This document shows, piece after piece, positions 26,714 to 35,763 of a stretch of 41,634 nucleotides of DNA (position 1 is its first letter; every line of letters begins with the position of its first letter). Origin of the DNA: an uncultured Bacilli bacterium (GTDB lineage: Bacteria; Bacillota_I; Bacilli_A; RF39; UBA660). The position numbers and the translations under genes were made by a program. The stretch is taken from NCBI GenBank assembly GCA_944332575.1, contig CALVKH010000003.1, positions 1 to 41,634 of the forward strand, in the 5' to 3' direction. The notes below the pieces were generated by a model. It had not been told where the DNA came from. It searched no databases and saw only the letters and a program-made list of their open reading frames with translations.

Positions 26714-27586
26714 TTACTCACCACCATACACTTCATAGGCATCCGTAACTACAAAAAACGCTTTATCATCAATTAATGATATTCCTTCTTTTAATTTAAA
26801 ATATTCTTTGGTAGGGATTACACAAAACAGAACTTTTTGTTTCTTGTTTTCATATCCACCTCGTGCTTCAAAAATAGTTACACCATGGCTTAATTTGTCT
26901 AAAACAAATTCTTTAACTTCGTTATCTTTTTCAGTTACTATATAAAATGCTTTAGAATCAGATATTCCAAGTAAAACACGATCAGTTAAAACGCTAATAA
27001 TATATAAAACAATTAAAGCATACATAAAATTATTGATACCAAACACAAAAGTTCCGCTTAATAAGATTAACCCATCACTCATCATAATAGCTTTGCCAAT
27101 ACTTACTTTACAATATTTGGAAACAATTTGATTAACAATATCTGTACCCCCATTAGTAAATCCTGCCTTATAGATAAGTCCAGCGCCAATTCCAGATACT
27201 ACTCCACCAAAAATAGCAGATAACAACATTTGAGAAGTATCAATATCTAAATATAATCTTATATTACTAGTCAAATCAACCATAACTGGAAATAACAGTG
27301 ACCCCATAATAGAACCCGCCGTTTTTTCTTTTCCCAATGTAAAATAACTAACTATTAATAGCAACACAGATATTATCATGATAGTTGGAGAAGGTTCAAA
27401 TCCAAACAATTCCTGTAAGATAATAGAAATCCCGCTAACTCCACCATATACAAAATTATTTGGTAAAATAAACAAATTAAATGCGAGAGCAAAAATAAAG
27501 CTTCCTAATAGCAATTGCAAATATCGTTTCCAACGAAATTTCTTATAAATCTGTTTAACAATATTTTTTGATTTTTCTTTTTTCAT
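26714..27586 (-). CDS. YitT family membrane protein (first copy)
   Basis: 290 residues. Basic start (MKKEKSKNIVKQIYKKFRWKR), membrane domain from about 20 to 200 with VYGGVSGISIIL and GFTNGGTDIVNQIV, then the DUF2179 domain (AFYIVTEKDNEVKEFVL ... FFVVTDAYEVYGG). The ATG overlaps the prfB stop (ATGA), so it is translated after release factor 2. Aligned by eye with the next gene it shares the same domain order, the DRVLLGIS motif and the FCVIPTKEYF/MTVIPTKEYF strand, indicating an old tandem duplication. Transport substrate unknown. Confidence 0.88.
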   Translation of the reverse strand: MKKEKSKNIVKQIYKKFRWKRYLQLLLGSFIFALAFNLFILPNNFVYGGVSGISIILQELFGFEPSPTIMIISVLLLIVSYFTLGKEKTAGSIMGSLLFPVMVDLTSNIRLYLDIDTSQMLLSAIFGGVVSGIGAGLIYKAGFTNGGTDIVNQIVSKYCKVSIGKAIMMSDGLILLSGTFVFGINNFMYALIVLYIISVLTDRVLLGISDSKAFYIVTEKDNEVKEFVLDKLSHGVTIFEARGGYENKKQKVLFCVIPTKEYFKLKEGISLIDDKAFFVVTDAYEVYGGE

Positions 27587-28678
27587 AATCTTATCCCCTT
27601 TAAATTTGCTTCTATAAACTCATCAATTTCTCCATCTAAAACTTTATCCACATTGCTTGTTTCATATCCAGTTCTATGATCTTTTACCATAGAGTATGGA
27701 TGCATAACATAACTTCTTATTTGTGAACCAAATTCAATATTTTTTTGTTCTCCACGCAATGCACTTAATTCATTATTTTGCCTTTCTATTTCTAATAATT
27801 TTAGTTTGTTTTTCAACATTTCCATCGCTTTTTCTCTATTTTGAATTTGACTCCTTTGATTTTGACAAGTTACTACAATCTTAGTAGGTAGATGTGTAAT
27901 TCTAACTGCACTATCTGTAGTATTTACATGCTGTCCCCCTGCTCCACTAGATCTATATACATCTATTTTTAAATCTCTCTCATTGATTTCTATATCTAAA
28001 GTATTGTCAAATTCTGGTATAACATCAACTGAAGCAAAAGATGTATGACGCTTATTATTGGAATCAAACGGTGATAGTCTAACTAATCTATGAATACCTT
28101 TTTCATTTTTTAAATAACCATAACTATTTTTACCCTTCACTAACAAGTAAACACTCTTGATTCCTACTTCTTCTCCTTCTTGGTAATCCAAAACTTCGAC
28201 TTTATATTTTTTTCTTTCACACCATCTTAAATACATTCTGTAAAGCATATTAGCCCAATCGCAAGCTTCAGTTCCACCAGCACCCGAATGTATTTCTAAA
28301 ATACAGTCATTCTTATCATAAGGTCCACTTAAAAGAAGATTAACTTCTAAATTACTAACTGTTTTAGTTATATCATCAATTTCATCTTCTATTATTTTTA
28401 ACATTTCATTATCGCTTTCAATACTATCAATTAATAAAATATCATCATCTATTTGATTTTTTACTTTTTTTATTGTGTCTGTAATTTGCTTCAGACTATT
28501 TAATTCATCAATAGTAGATTCTGCTTTATTTTTATCACTCCAAAAATCCTCTTTACTCATTTCTTTTTCTAAAGATGAAACTTTTTCCTGTTTAGAATCT
28601 ATGTCAAAGAGACCTCCATAAACTAGATATTTTTTGACTATTTATTTGCAAACTTTTTTTTAATTCATTAAAATCCAT
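27583..28678 (-). CDS. prfB: Peptide chain release factor 2, with programmed +1 frameshift
   Basis: Two reading frames joined at 28603-28609. Frame 1 starts at ATG 28678 (MDFNELKKSLQINSQ...), runs 24 codons to CTT and meets an in-frame TGA. A +1 shift on CTT-T continues as GAC (DIDSKQEKVSSLEKE) for 340 codons, giving 364 residues, the normal RF2 length. The TGA-recognition tripeptide SPF is at 202-204 and the peptidyl-hydrolysis GGQ at 247-249 (SSGAGGQHVN). RF2 releases chains at UGA and UAA. The frameshift is the classic autoregulation: low RF2 slows termination at the internal UGA and favours the shift. The start ATG follows GGAGATCAAATT. Cotranscribed with two yitT genes. Confidence 0.97.
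28603..28617 (-). promoter_or_regulatory. prfB: prfB programmed +1 frameshift site
   Basis: Minus strand GGAGG TCT CTT TGA C: an internal Shine-Dalgarno (28613-28617), three bases, slippery CTT, UGA (28604-28606), then C. The spacing and the UGAC context are those of the E. coli and Bacillus prfB sites. Confidence 0.93.
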
Positions 28679-28710
28679 AATTTGATCTCCTCTCAACTTA
28701 TCTTAATAAA

Positions 28711-28719
28711 ATTATAACA
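28711..28719 (-). promoter_or_regulatory. Extended -10 promoter of prfB
   Basis: TGTTATAAT (minus strand) about 33 bases before the prfB ATG, directly after the T-tract of the clpC terminator. No convincing -35. Confidence 0.5.
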
Positions 28720-28720
28720 T

Positions 28721-28754
28721 AAAAAAAGAAATCAATATATATTAATATATTGAT
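28721..28754 (-). terminator. Terminator at the end of clpC
   Basis: Stem ATCAATATAT (28731-28740) / ATATATTGAT (28745-28754), 4-base loop, followed on the minus strand by TTCTTTTTTT. The TAA stop of clpC (28742-28744) is the loop. Confidence 0.8.
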
Positions 28755-31048
28755 CGGATATTAAATTTATTTTTCCCTAATAGTAATTCGTCTATTATAA
28801 TGTTGTCAACCTTTGTCCTTATTATTTTATCAATCTTTCTAGCACCATATTCATCAAATTTACTTTCATCAATTATCTGATCAATTACTTTATTACTTAT
28901 ATGAATATCAATATTATTCTTCTTAAATTTCTCTTTTAATTTTTTTAATTTTTGGACTACAATATTTAAAATATCTTCCCTATCCAATTTATTAAAAATA
29001 ATTACATCATCTATTCTATTCATTATTTCTGGGCTTAAAAAATCTTTTAATTTAGACTCCACTATATTGTTATTTGATTTATGAAAACCTATTGTATTTC
29101 TATTAAACCCTATATTAGAAGTCATAATAATAATATTATGATCAAGTCTTATGTTATTACCTTTTGAATCTTTAATTCTTCCTTCATCTAATATTTGTAG
29201 AAATAAATTTATTACTGACGGATGCGCTTTTTCTATTTCATCTACTAAAATAACAGAATAAGGTTTGTTTTTTATTTCTTCCACTACTGTATTTTTATTT
29301 GAATAACCTACATATCCAGGAGGAGAACCTATTATTTTGCTTATTGTATGTTCTTCTTTATATTCACTCATATCTAAAGTAATTAAATTATTACTGCCAA
29401 CCAATAATTTGCTAAATTCTTTTACTAATAAGGTTTTCCCTACACCAGTAGGGCCGGCAAACAATAAAGATACGGGTTTGTTTTCTTCTTTAAATCCTAA
29501 TTTAATTCTTTTACTTATTTGATATAGTTTATCAATTGCTTCATCCTGACCTTTTATTTTATTTTGCATTTCTTTTTTTAATTTTAAAATATTCTTAAAA
29601 TCGTCTTGTTCTAACTCATAAACAGGAATTCTAGTCTTTAAACTAATTACCTCCGCAATAGTTTTAGTAGTTACTACTTTTGAAGTTTTATTTTTTAATC
29701 TTTTCTCTTCTAATTTATTTATTTTTGTCTCCAGTTGATTTTCATTTTTTCTCAAAATAGCAGCATTATTAAAATCCTGTTCAATAATAGCTTTATTTTT
29801 CTTTTCTATGATATTTCTTAATTCCTCTCTAAGTGTCTTTAAGTTAGTAACATTTTTATCTTTAGCTACAGAAACTTTAGCTGCAGCTTCATCTAAAATA
29901 TCAATAGCTTTATCTGGTTGCTTTCTATTATAAATATAACGATCAGATAATTTAACAATGGTTTCAATTACTTCATCGGATATTAAAACATTATGATATT
30001 TTTCATATATAGGCCTTAGTTTTAGTAAAATATCTTTCGTTTTATCAGGATTTGGTTCTTCTATCATAATAGTTTGAAATCTTCTTGCTAGAGCTCTATC
30101 TTCTTCAATATATTTTTTGTATTCTTCAATAGTTGTAGCACCTATTATTTTTATTTTTCCTCTTGCCAAAATTGGTTTTAATATATTGGAAGCATCAATT
30201 GCCCCTTCAGCTCCACCAGCTCCTACTAATGTATGCATTTCATCAATAAAAATAATAACATTATTATCGCTTTCTAGCTCTTTTAACATTTTAGTAATTC
30301 TTTCTTCAAATTCTCCACGATATTTAGTTCCAGCTACTAAACTAGACATGGAAACGGATACCATTCGTTTATTTTTTAATTGATTTGGCACTAATCCCTG
30401 AACTATTCTTCTACTTAACTCTTCCACAATTGCTGTTTTTCCTACTCCTGCTTCACCAATTAATAAAGGATTATTCTTAGTTCTTCTACACAAAATTTCA
30501 ATTAAACGTTCTATTTCATTATTTCTTCCTATTACTGGATCTATTTCATCTTGGCGAACTTTTTTATTTAAATCATATCCATATTCATCAATCATTAACT
30601 TCTTCTTAGATTTTATTTTTTTGCCAGCACTTTTTACATTGAATTCTTCCATAATGCTATCAAAATCAATATTCATAGCTAACATAATTCTAATAGCGAT
30701 TCCTTCACCTTCATGAATTAAAGAAGAAAAAAGCATTTCTACTGTGACTTCTGATTTTTCTTCCTTTGATTCAATCATGGCATCTTCTATTACTTTTTTT
30801 AATAAAGGTGTATACAAATACCATTCTGTAGCTTCTGTCCCTATTCCTATTACATTAATTATCTCTTTTCTAAAACTATTATAATCTAAATTATACTCTT
30901 TTAATTTCTTAGCAATGTTACTATTTTTGTTTTTTAATATCGCTAATAATAAATGTTCACTTCCTACATATGGATGTTTTAAATCACTCATTTCCTTTTT
31001 TGCACTAACTAATACTTTACGAGCTTCTTCAGTAAATTTTGAAAACAT
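28742..31048 (-). CDS. clpC: ClpC-type AAA+ ATPase (Clp protease unfoldase)
   Basis: 768 residues from ATG 31048 (MFSKFTEEARKVL), which follows AAAGGTGATT; a further in-frame ATG 15 bases upstream overlaps that site. Order: ClpN repeats (about 1-140; HPYVGSEHLLLAIL), AAA1 with Walker A GEAGVGKT (198-205), a middle coiled-coil/UVR-like segment (KKNKAIIEQDFNNAAILRKN), AAA2 with GPTGVGKT. A loop TIGFHK in AAA2 supplies the IGF tripeptide that docks on ClpP. ClpC unfolds substrates for ClpP, often with MecA/McsB adaptors. Here it stands alone: no ctsR, mcsA or mcsB next to it, unlike B. subtilis. ClpE is excluded by lack of an N-terminal zinc finger; ClpB is unlikely because the middle domain is short. 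Confidence 0.92.
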   Translation of the reverse strand: MFSKFTEEARKVLVSAKKEMSDLKHPYVGSEHLLLAILKNKNSNIAKKLKEYNLDYNSFRKEIINVIGIGTEATEWYLYTPLLKKVIEDAMIESKEEKSEVTVEMLFSSLIHEGEGIAIRIMLAMNIDFDSIMEEFNVKSAGKKIKSKKKLMIDEYGYDLNKKVRQDEIDPVIGRNNEIERLIEILCRRTKNNPLLIGEAGVGKTAIVEELSRRIVQGLVPNQLKNKRMVSVSMSSLVAGTKYRGEFEERITKMLKELESDNNVIIFIDEMHTLVGAGGAEGAIDASNILKPILARGKIKIIGATTIEEYKKYIEEDRALARRFQTIMIEEPNPDKTKDILLKLRPIYEKYHNVLISDEVIETIVKLSDRYIYNRKQPDKAIDILDEAAAKVSVAKDKNVTNLKTLREELRNIIEKKNKAIIEQDFNNAAILRKNENQLETKINKLEEKRLKNKTSKVVTTKTIAEVISLKTRIPVYELEQDDFKNILKLKKEMQNKIKGQDEAIDKLYQISKRIKLGFKEENKPVSLLFAGPTGVGKTLLVKEFSKLLVGSNNLITLDMSEYKEEHTISKIIGSPPGYVGYSNKNTVVEEIKNKPYSVILVDEIEKAHPSVINLFLQILDEGRIKDSKGNNIRLDHNIIIMTSNIGFNRNTIGFHKSNNNIVESKLKDFLSPEIMNRIDDVIIFNKLDREDILNIVVQKLKKLKEKFKKNNIDIHISNKVIDQIIDESKFDEYGARKIDKIIRTKVDNIIIDELLLGKNKFNIRSIY

Positions 31049-31103
31049 ATAATCACCTTTCATACTATTCTATGTTTATTATGTCTTTTTTTTCAAAAGA
31101 TAA

Positions 31104-31129
31104 ACAAAAAAAAGAACCGAAGTTCTTTT
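31104..31129 (-). terminator. Terminator after the YfcC-type transporter
   Basis: Stem AAAAGAAC (31110-31117) / GTTCTTTT (31122-31129), TTCG tetraloop on the minus strand, followed by TTTTG. The transporter stop codon touches the first stem arm. Confidence 0.85.
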
Positions 31130-32532
31130 TATATTAGAATTAATATTGTAAAGATTAATAACAATGCAACTAAAATTTCTAAAATTAACTTCCATGAAGC
31201 TTTTAGCCATTGCCAGAAAGAAATATTTAAATAAGATAAAGTTGCAATTAAGACTAAACTAGTAGGTGCTACTAAAGCAGCTAATCCATACATAGCTTGC
31301 CAAACAATAGCAATTAATGGATAAGTTGATGTATCACTAATAATTGAAGTTACATATGGTAAAACTGCAGATGCTGTATAGTAAGTTTCAATATTAAAGA
31401 TACTACTGATAAATGCAACAATACTCATTGTAAATACATTAAATCCACTTGTAGCAGTTAGTATTGGTTCAAATATTGCCAATAATACTGGATGTGTAGC
31501 AGTAATTACTAATACAATATAAGCAAAGAAAATTAATAATGCTGGCTTGAAAGCTTTCTTCATACCTTCATAAAAGGCCTTAATAAATTTATTTAAGCTT
31601 TTCTTGTATAGTAAAGAAATAAGTCCAGCTCCTAAAGTTACTAAAAGTGTATATTCAATTAAAGTCCATTTTCCAAATGCAACGGTATTATTTTCTCCAA
31701 GGATTTTACCAAAAATAGCAAAATCTCCAACTTCAAAGTTCATTACATTTTCATGAATATTATTGAATAATTCTACTCCTAATACTGTATCCCAAGATAT
31801 TGAAGCTAAAATCATAATTATTAAAATTAAATCAATAATTAAAACAATTGGCCAACTTCTTTTCTTAGAATCTTTAGAAGTAGGTAACTCTAATTCATCA
31901 TCGTTCTTATCTTCCTTGTTATTTTTATGTTTTTTTGCATAAGACAAGGTATTAAAGATCAATAGTACTAATCCTATTATTAAAATAATTGCTTTAGTTA
32001 GTAATTCTGAACTAAAATCTAATCCTAAAATTCCTACAATAACATTGATATTAGTTGCGGATACTGTTGTACCAATTAATCCAACTGCAACAGAACCAAT
32101 GGTAACTAAAGCAGCGGTTTGCTTATTATATCCCATAAGTAATATAATAGAAATAATTAATGGGAATAAGAATAGTAATCCTGTAGTTATTCCAGCCATA
32201 GATGCAATAAGTGCAAATAAAACCATAACAACTATTAGGAAAATATTTTCTTTTCCTTTAAACTTATCTACTATTTTATCAAGTAAATTTCTATATCCAT
32301 CAATGCTATGTAGAACTCCATAGAATCCACCTATAGCAAGTACATAGAAAATAATACTTCCAAAATAGTAGAATACAACTGGACCCATTGAGAATAATTC
32401 AAAAAGTCCAACTTGACTACGAGCTTCTTCCGTTAAACTATATCCAAAATATGTTATAGGAAAAATCCAAGTCAACAAAACTGCTACTATGATTGTTATT
32501 CCAATCACTTTGAATAAACTATGCTTTTTCAT
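31129..32532 (-). CDS. YfcC/DcuC-type multi-pass anion transporter
   Basis: 467 residues, about 11-12 membrane helices. The start KVIGITIIVAVLLTWIFPITYFG fits the 'xLLTWIxPxGxF' opening of the YfcC / C4-dicarboxylate carrier family (ion transporter superfamily). A hydrophilic cytoplasmic loop (about 195-222, KKHKNNKEDKNDDELELP) splits the protein into two halves; each half carries a Gly/Thr/Ser-rich membrane stretch (MAGITTGLLFLFPL; THPVLLAIFEPILTATSG). Members move dicarboxylates, amino acids (ArcD2-like) or fatty acids, so the substrate here is open. ATG 32532 follows GGGAGGG. It has its own promoter and terminator. Confidence 0.72.
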   Translation of the reverse strand: MKKHSLFKVIGITIIVAVLLTWIFPITYFGYSLTEEARSQVGLFELFSMGPVVFYYFGSIIFYVLAIGGFYGVLHSIDGYRNLLDKIVDKFKGKENIFLIVVMVLFALIASMAGITTGLLFLFPLIISIILLMGYNKQTAALVTIGSVAVGLIGTTVSATNINVIVGILGLDFSSELLTKAIILIIGLVLLIFNTLSYAKKHKNNKEDKNDDELELPTSKDSKKRSWPIVLIIDLILIIMILASISWDTVLGVELFNNIHENVMNFEVGDFAIFGKILGENNTVAFGKWTLIEYTLLVTLGAGLISLLYKKSLNKFIKAFYEGMKKAFKPALLIFFAYIVLVITATHPVLLAIFEPILTATSGFNVFTMSIVAFISSIFNIETYYTASAVLPYVTSIISDTSTYPLIAIVWQAMYGLAALVAPTSLVLIATLSYLNISFWQWLKASWKLILEILVALLLIFTILILI

Positions 32533-32551
32533 TTTAACCCTCCCATTTTTA

Positions 32552-32579
32552 ATTATACAATATTTTAATACAAAAACAA
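32552..32579 (-). promoter_or_regulatory. Promoter of the YfcC-type transporter
   Basis: TTGTTT (32574-32579), 16-base spacer ending in TTG, TATAAT (32552-32557), minus strand, about 20 bases before the start codon. Confidence 0.6.
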
Positions 32580-32610
32580 GTTTTTATGATAAATTTCACT
32601 ATTTTTATCA

Positions 32611-32636
32611 AGAAAAAAAGCAGTTTTTCTGCTTTT
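32611..32636 (-). terminator. Terminator at the end of lysS
   Basis: Stem AAAAGCAG (32616-32623) / CTGCTTTT (32629-32636), 5-base loop, then TTTCTTG on the minus strand. The lysS TAA (32635-32637) forms the base of the stem. Confidence 0.85.
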
Positions 32637-34107
32637 ATTTATCTAGTGGTCTCATTAATGGAAACATTACTACATCTTTAATATTTTCACTATTAGTAAG
32701 TAGTTGAATCAAACGGTCAATTCCCATTCCCCATCCAGAGATAGGAGGCATACCATATTCCATAGCTCCAATATAATCATAATCCATATCCATTGCTTCT
32801 TCATCACCCTTAGCCTTTAAACTAGCTTGTTCTAGAAGTCTTTTTTCTTGTTCCATTGGATCCACTAACTCAGAGAATCCATTAACTATTTCGGCTCCAT
32901 TAATTACTAGTTGAAAACGATCCGTAATATCTGGACGGTCATCATTAGCTCTTGCAAGCGGAGATAAACTAATTGGATGTTCTGTTAAATATACCGGTCC
33001 TATCATATGAGGGCGTGCAACCTTTTTATATAAATAGTCAACTAAATTACCAAATCCTAAATTTTCAATTGGAGTTTCACTTTCTAATTCAATTTTTTCA
33101 TCTATTATTTTTTGTAATAATTTTTCTTTAGTATTATATTCATTGATATCGATATTAGCATATTTTATAATTAATTCTCTAAACGATACAGAAGGCCACT
33201 CTCCAGATAAATCTACTTCTTTATCACCTATTTGAATCGTTAGCGTACCATATATTTTCTTAATAATAGACTGCAACATATTTTGAATAAGTTTCATATT
33301 ATCTTTATAATTATAATATGCTTGATAACATTCGATCATAGTAAAATCTTGTAAGTGAGTAGCATCCATTCCTTCATTTCTAAAGCATCTTGCTACTTCA
33401 TATACTTTTGGAAAACCTGCTACAACAGCTCTTTTCATATATGTTTCAGGTGCAATTCTTAAATATACATCCAAATCTAGTGCATTATGATGAGATATAA
33501 ATGGACGTGCTACTGCACCACTTGGTTTGTTATTTAAAATAGGCGTCTCTATTTCATAATAACCTAAATCATCTAAATACCTACGTAACTCTTTAATAAA
33601 ATTGATTCTTATCAAAAATCTTTTACGAGTATCTTCGTTCATTATTAAATCAACATAACGATTACGATAACATAGTTCAGGATCTGTTAGTCCATGGAAC
33701 TTTTCTGGAAGAGGTTTTAATGCTTTACCTAAAAATTCAAAGTCCGAAACACGCAATGTTTTTTCTCCAGTATGAGTAGTAAACATTTCACCGTCGGCAC
33801 CAATAAAATCTCCTACATCAATATTATCTTTAAAAAAGTTATACTTTTCTTCGCCAACTAAATCTATTTTTATAGAAAGTTGTAAGTCACTTTCAATATC
33901 TCTTAACTTAATAAAACTTAGTTTTCCCATTTTTCTCATAAAAACAATTCTTCCAGCTACTCTTACACCTTTAGTTTCATCTGGTAATAGACTTGCTTCT
34001 TTTAGACTATGAGTAACTTCGTATCGTTCAGGATAAGGGTTACATACTTTTCTTATTTCCTCTACCTTTTCTCTTCTTACTATTTCTTGTTCTGAAAACT
34101 CTCTCAT
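32635..34107 (-). CDS. lysS: Lysyl-tRNA synthetase (class II)
   Basis: 490 residues from ATG 34107; AAGGAGG lies 7 bases upstream. An in-frame TTG just before the ATG is not needed. The N-terminal OB-fold anticodon domain covers about 50-150 (VRVAGRIVFMRKMGKLSFIK). Class II motif 2 is EVARCFRNEG with the preceding RIAPETYMKRA; motif 3 is GWGMGIDRLIQLL. The signature ISPLARANDDRPDITDRF-type segment is present as SLSPLARANDDRPDITDRF. The enzyme charges tRNA-Lys. Third gene of dusB-RDD-lysS; dusB next to lysS matches the B. subtilis order. Confidence 0.98.
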   Translation of the reverse strand: MREFSEQEIVRREKVEEIRKVCNPYPERYEVTHSLKEASLLPDETKGVRVAGRIVFMRKMGKLSFIKLRDIESDLQLSIKIDLVGEEKYNFFKDNIDVGDFIGADGEMFTTHTGEKTLRVSDFEFLGKALKPLPEKFHGLTDPELCYRNRYVDLIMNEDTRKRFLIRINFIKELRRYLDDLGYYEIETPILNNKPSGAVARPFISHHNALDLDVYLRIAPETYMKRAVVAGFPKVYEVARCFRNEGMDATHLQDFTMIECYQAYYNYKDNMKLIQNMLQSIIKKIYGTLTIQIGDKEVDLSGEWPSVSFRELIIKYANIDINEYNTKEKLLQKIIDEKIELESETPIENLGFGNLVDYLYKKVARPHMIGPVYLTEHPISLSPLARANDDRPDITDRFQLVINGAEIVNGFSELVDPMEQEKRLLEQASLKAKGDEEAMDMDYDYIGAMEYGMPPISGWGMGIDRLIQLLTNSENIKDVVMFPLMRPLDK

Positions 34108-34121
34108 CAAAATTCCTCCTT

Positions 34122-34703
34122 CTATGCTTCTATCACTTTAGTGTTAGCCAAATAATCATGTATACCACGATCTTTCATAAACATCATGATAAGTGTAATA
34201 AATATAACGATCATTTGAATATTACTTAATATTGTATTAATGCTCAAATAAGCATGTTTACTAGCAAACAATAGTGCTACTACTAAAATAAAGTTTACTA
34301 ATACTCCATATGGAAATAAAGAACGACGCAATAATGAATTCATATCAACATTGCTGTCATCGGTTTTTACTACTTGTAACTTTAACCATTTCTTTCCAAG
34401 GGTTTGACCATTATTATATGCTTGAAATACAACAAAGTAAAGTAAATATACAACAATTCCTGCAATTGAAGAAATATATGTTGCCTTCATTATGTCATAA
34501 CTAATATCTTCGCTTTCCTCTAAAAATTCGTCAACAGTTAATTCCCCAGAAGTATAACTTTCTATAGATGTTGTTAATCTTGTATTCAATTCTTCTACAT
34601 CTCCAAATGTAGGAATAAAAAGATTAACAACTAACATAGCAAAAAACAAAATGACACAATCGATTATATAAGCTAAAATTCTTTTAAAAAATATTTTTTT
34701 CAT
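34122..34703 (-). CDS. RDD family membrane protein
   Basis: 193 residues, three to four membrane helices (about 9-31, 82-104, 128-150, 158-178). The start FFKRILAYIIDCVILF carries the Arg and Asp that name the RDD family; the second conserved patch is GQTLGKKWLKLQVV. A soluble loop (about 33-80) with acidic residues lies outside. RDD proteins are small integral membrane proteins, some implicated in Na+/H+ exchange; no function can be assigned here. The ATG overlaps the dusB TGA by 4 bases, and lysS starts 14 bases after its stop. Confidence 0.85.
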   Translation of the reverse strand: MKKIFFKRILAYIIDCVILFFAMLVVNLFIPTFGDVEELNTRLTTSIESYTSGELTVDEFLEESEDISYDIMKATYISSIAGIVVYLLYFVVFQAYNNGQTLGKKWLKLQVVKTDDSNVDMNSLLRRSLFPYGVLVNFILVVALLFASKHAYLSINTILSNIQMIVIFITLIMMFMKDRGIHDYLANTKVIEA

Positions 34704-35683
34704 TTATTCTCCTCCATGTACTTTCTATATTCATTTAATATATTAATTATATCATTAATTTTCTTGGTTAGATATATTTTATTTTTTATTTCATTAGATC
34801 CTTTTAATCCTTTAAAATACCACGCAATATGATTTCTTATTTCTAATACTACTACCCTTTCATCTTTTGTTTCTTGTAAATACTTTAAATGTTTTAAACA
34901 CATATCTATTTTTTCAATAGGTGAAACTTCTTGTGGTAATGATCCGTTATTTAAATAATTACATATATCTCTAATTAACCATGGATTTCCTAATACAGCT
35001 CTACCTATCATTATTGCATCGCAGTTAGTTTCTTCTAACATTCTTTTAGCGTCATAAACATCTCTAATATCTCCGTTTCCTATCACTGGAATATTTACGT
35101 TTTCCTTTACTTTTTTTATAATACTCCAATCGGCTTTACCAGAATATCCCTGGCTTCTAGTTCTAGGATGAACACAAATAGCACTAGCTCCTGCCTCTTC
35201 ACATATTTTAGCTACTTCTACAGCATTAATATGTTCAAAGTCCCAGCCACTTCTTATCTTAACAGTAACCGGAATAGGTACTGCTTCTACTACAGCTTTT
35301 ACTATTTCTTTTATCTTCTCAGGATTTTTTAATAAAGCAGAACCAGCTTGGGCTCTTAATGCAACTTTTGGGACAGGACACCCCATATTTATATCTATAA
35401 TATCAGGATGCATATTTTCATATATGTATTTTGCTGCTATTACAAATGATTCTTTATCGCTACCAAATATTTGTTGTACAATTGGTCTTTCTTCTTCGGT
35501 CATTTTAAGCATATCTATTGTTTTCTGGTTATTATAAAAAATTGCTTTGTCACTAACCATTTCTGCATATATTAATCCTACTCCCATTTCTTTTGCAATT
35601 CTTCTAAAACTTGAATTGCAAATTCCAGCCATAGGCGCTAAAACTACTTGGTTTTCTATGCATACATTACCTATTTTCCACAT
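34700..35683 (-). CDS. dusB: tRNA-dihydrouridine synthase DusB
   Basis: 327 residues, TIM-barrel flavoenzyme. FMN-binding start VVLAPMAGICNSSFRRIAKE; catalytic cysteine in INMGCPVPKV; AGSALLKNP; VKIRSGWD; CVHPRTRSQGYSGKADW with the catalytic-region His; IGNGDI and IMIGRAVLGNPWLI for phosphate binding. The C-terminal helical tRNA-binding domain follows from about 245. Reduces uridines in the tRNA D-loop using NADPH. Its own promoter sits directly upstream and it begins the dusB-RDD-lysS operon. Confidence 0.95.
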   Translation of the reverse strand: MWKIGNVCIENQVVLAPMAGICNSSFRRIAKEMGVGLIYAEMVSDKAIFYNNQKTIDMLKMTEEERPIVQQIFGSDKESFVIAAKYIYENMHPDIIDINMGCPVPKVALRAQAGSALLKNPEKIKEIVKAVVEAVPIPVTVKIRSGWDFEHINAVEVAKICEEAGASAICVHPRTRSQGYSGKADWSIIKKVKENVNIPVIGNGDIRDVYDAKRMLEETNCDAIMIGRAVLGNPWLIRDICNYLNNGSLPQEVSPIEKIDMCLKHLKYLQETKDERVVVLEIRNHIAWYFKGLKGSNEIKNKIYLTKKINDIINILNEYRKYMEENK

Positions 35684-35700
35684 AAAATCACCTGCTAATG

Positions 35701-35729
35701 ATTATAACATTGAAAATAACATAATACAA
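35701..35729 (-). promoter_or_regulatory. Promoter of dusB-RDD-lysS
   Basis: TTGTAT (35724-35729), 17-base spacer, TATAAT with upstream TG (35701-35706), minus strand, about 17 bases before the dusB ATG. Confidence 0.65.
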
Positions 35730-35730
35730 C

Positions 35731-35763
35731 ATAATAAAAGAACTTAAAGCTTCTTAAGTTCTT
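35731..35763 (-). terminator. Terminator at the end of ftsH
   Basis: Stem AAGAACTTAA (35738-35747) / TTAAGTTCTT (35754-35763), 6-base loop, followed on the minus strand by TTATTATG. The ftsH TAA (35744-35746) is inside the stem. Confidence 0.7.
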
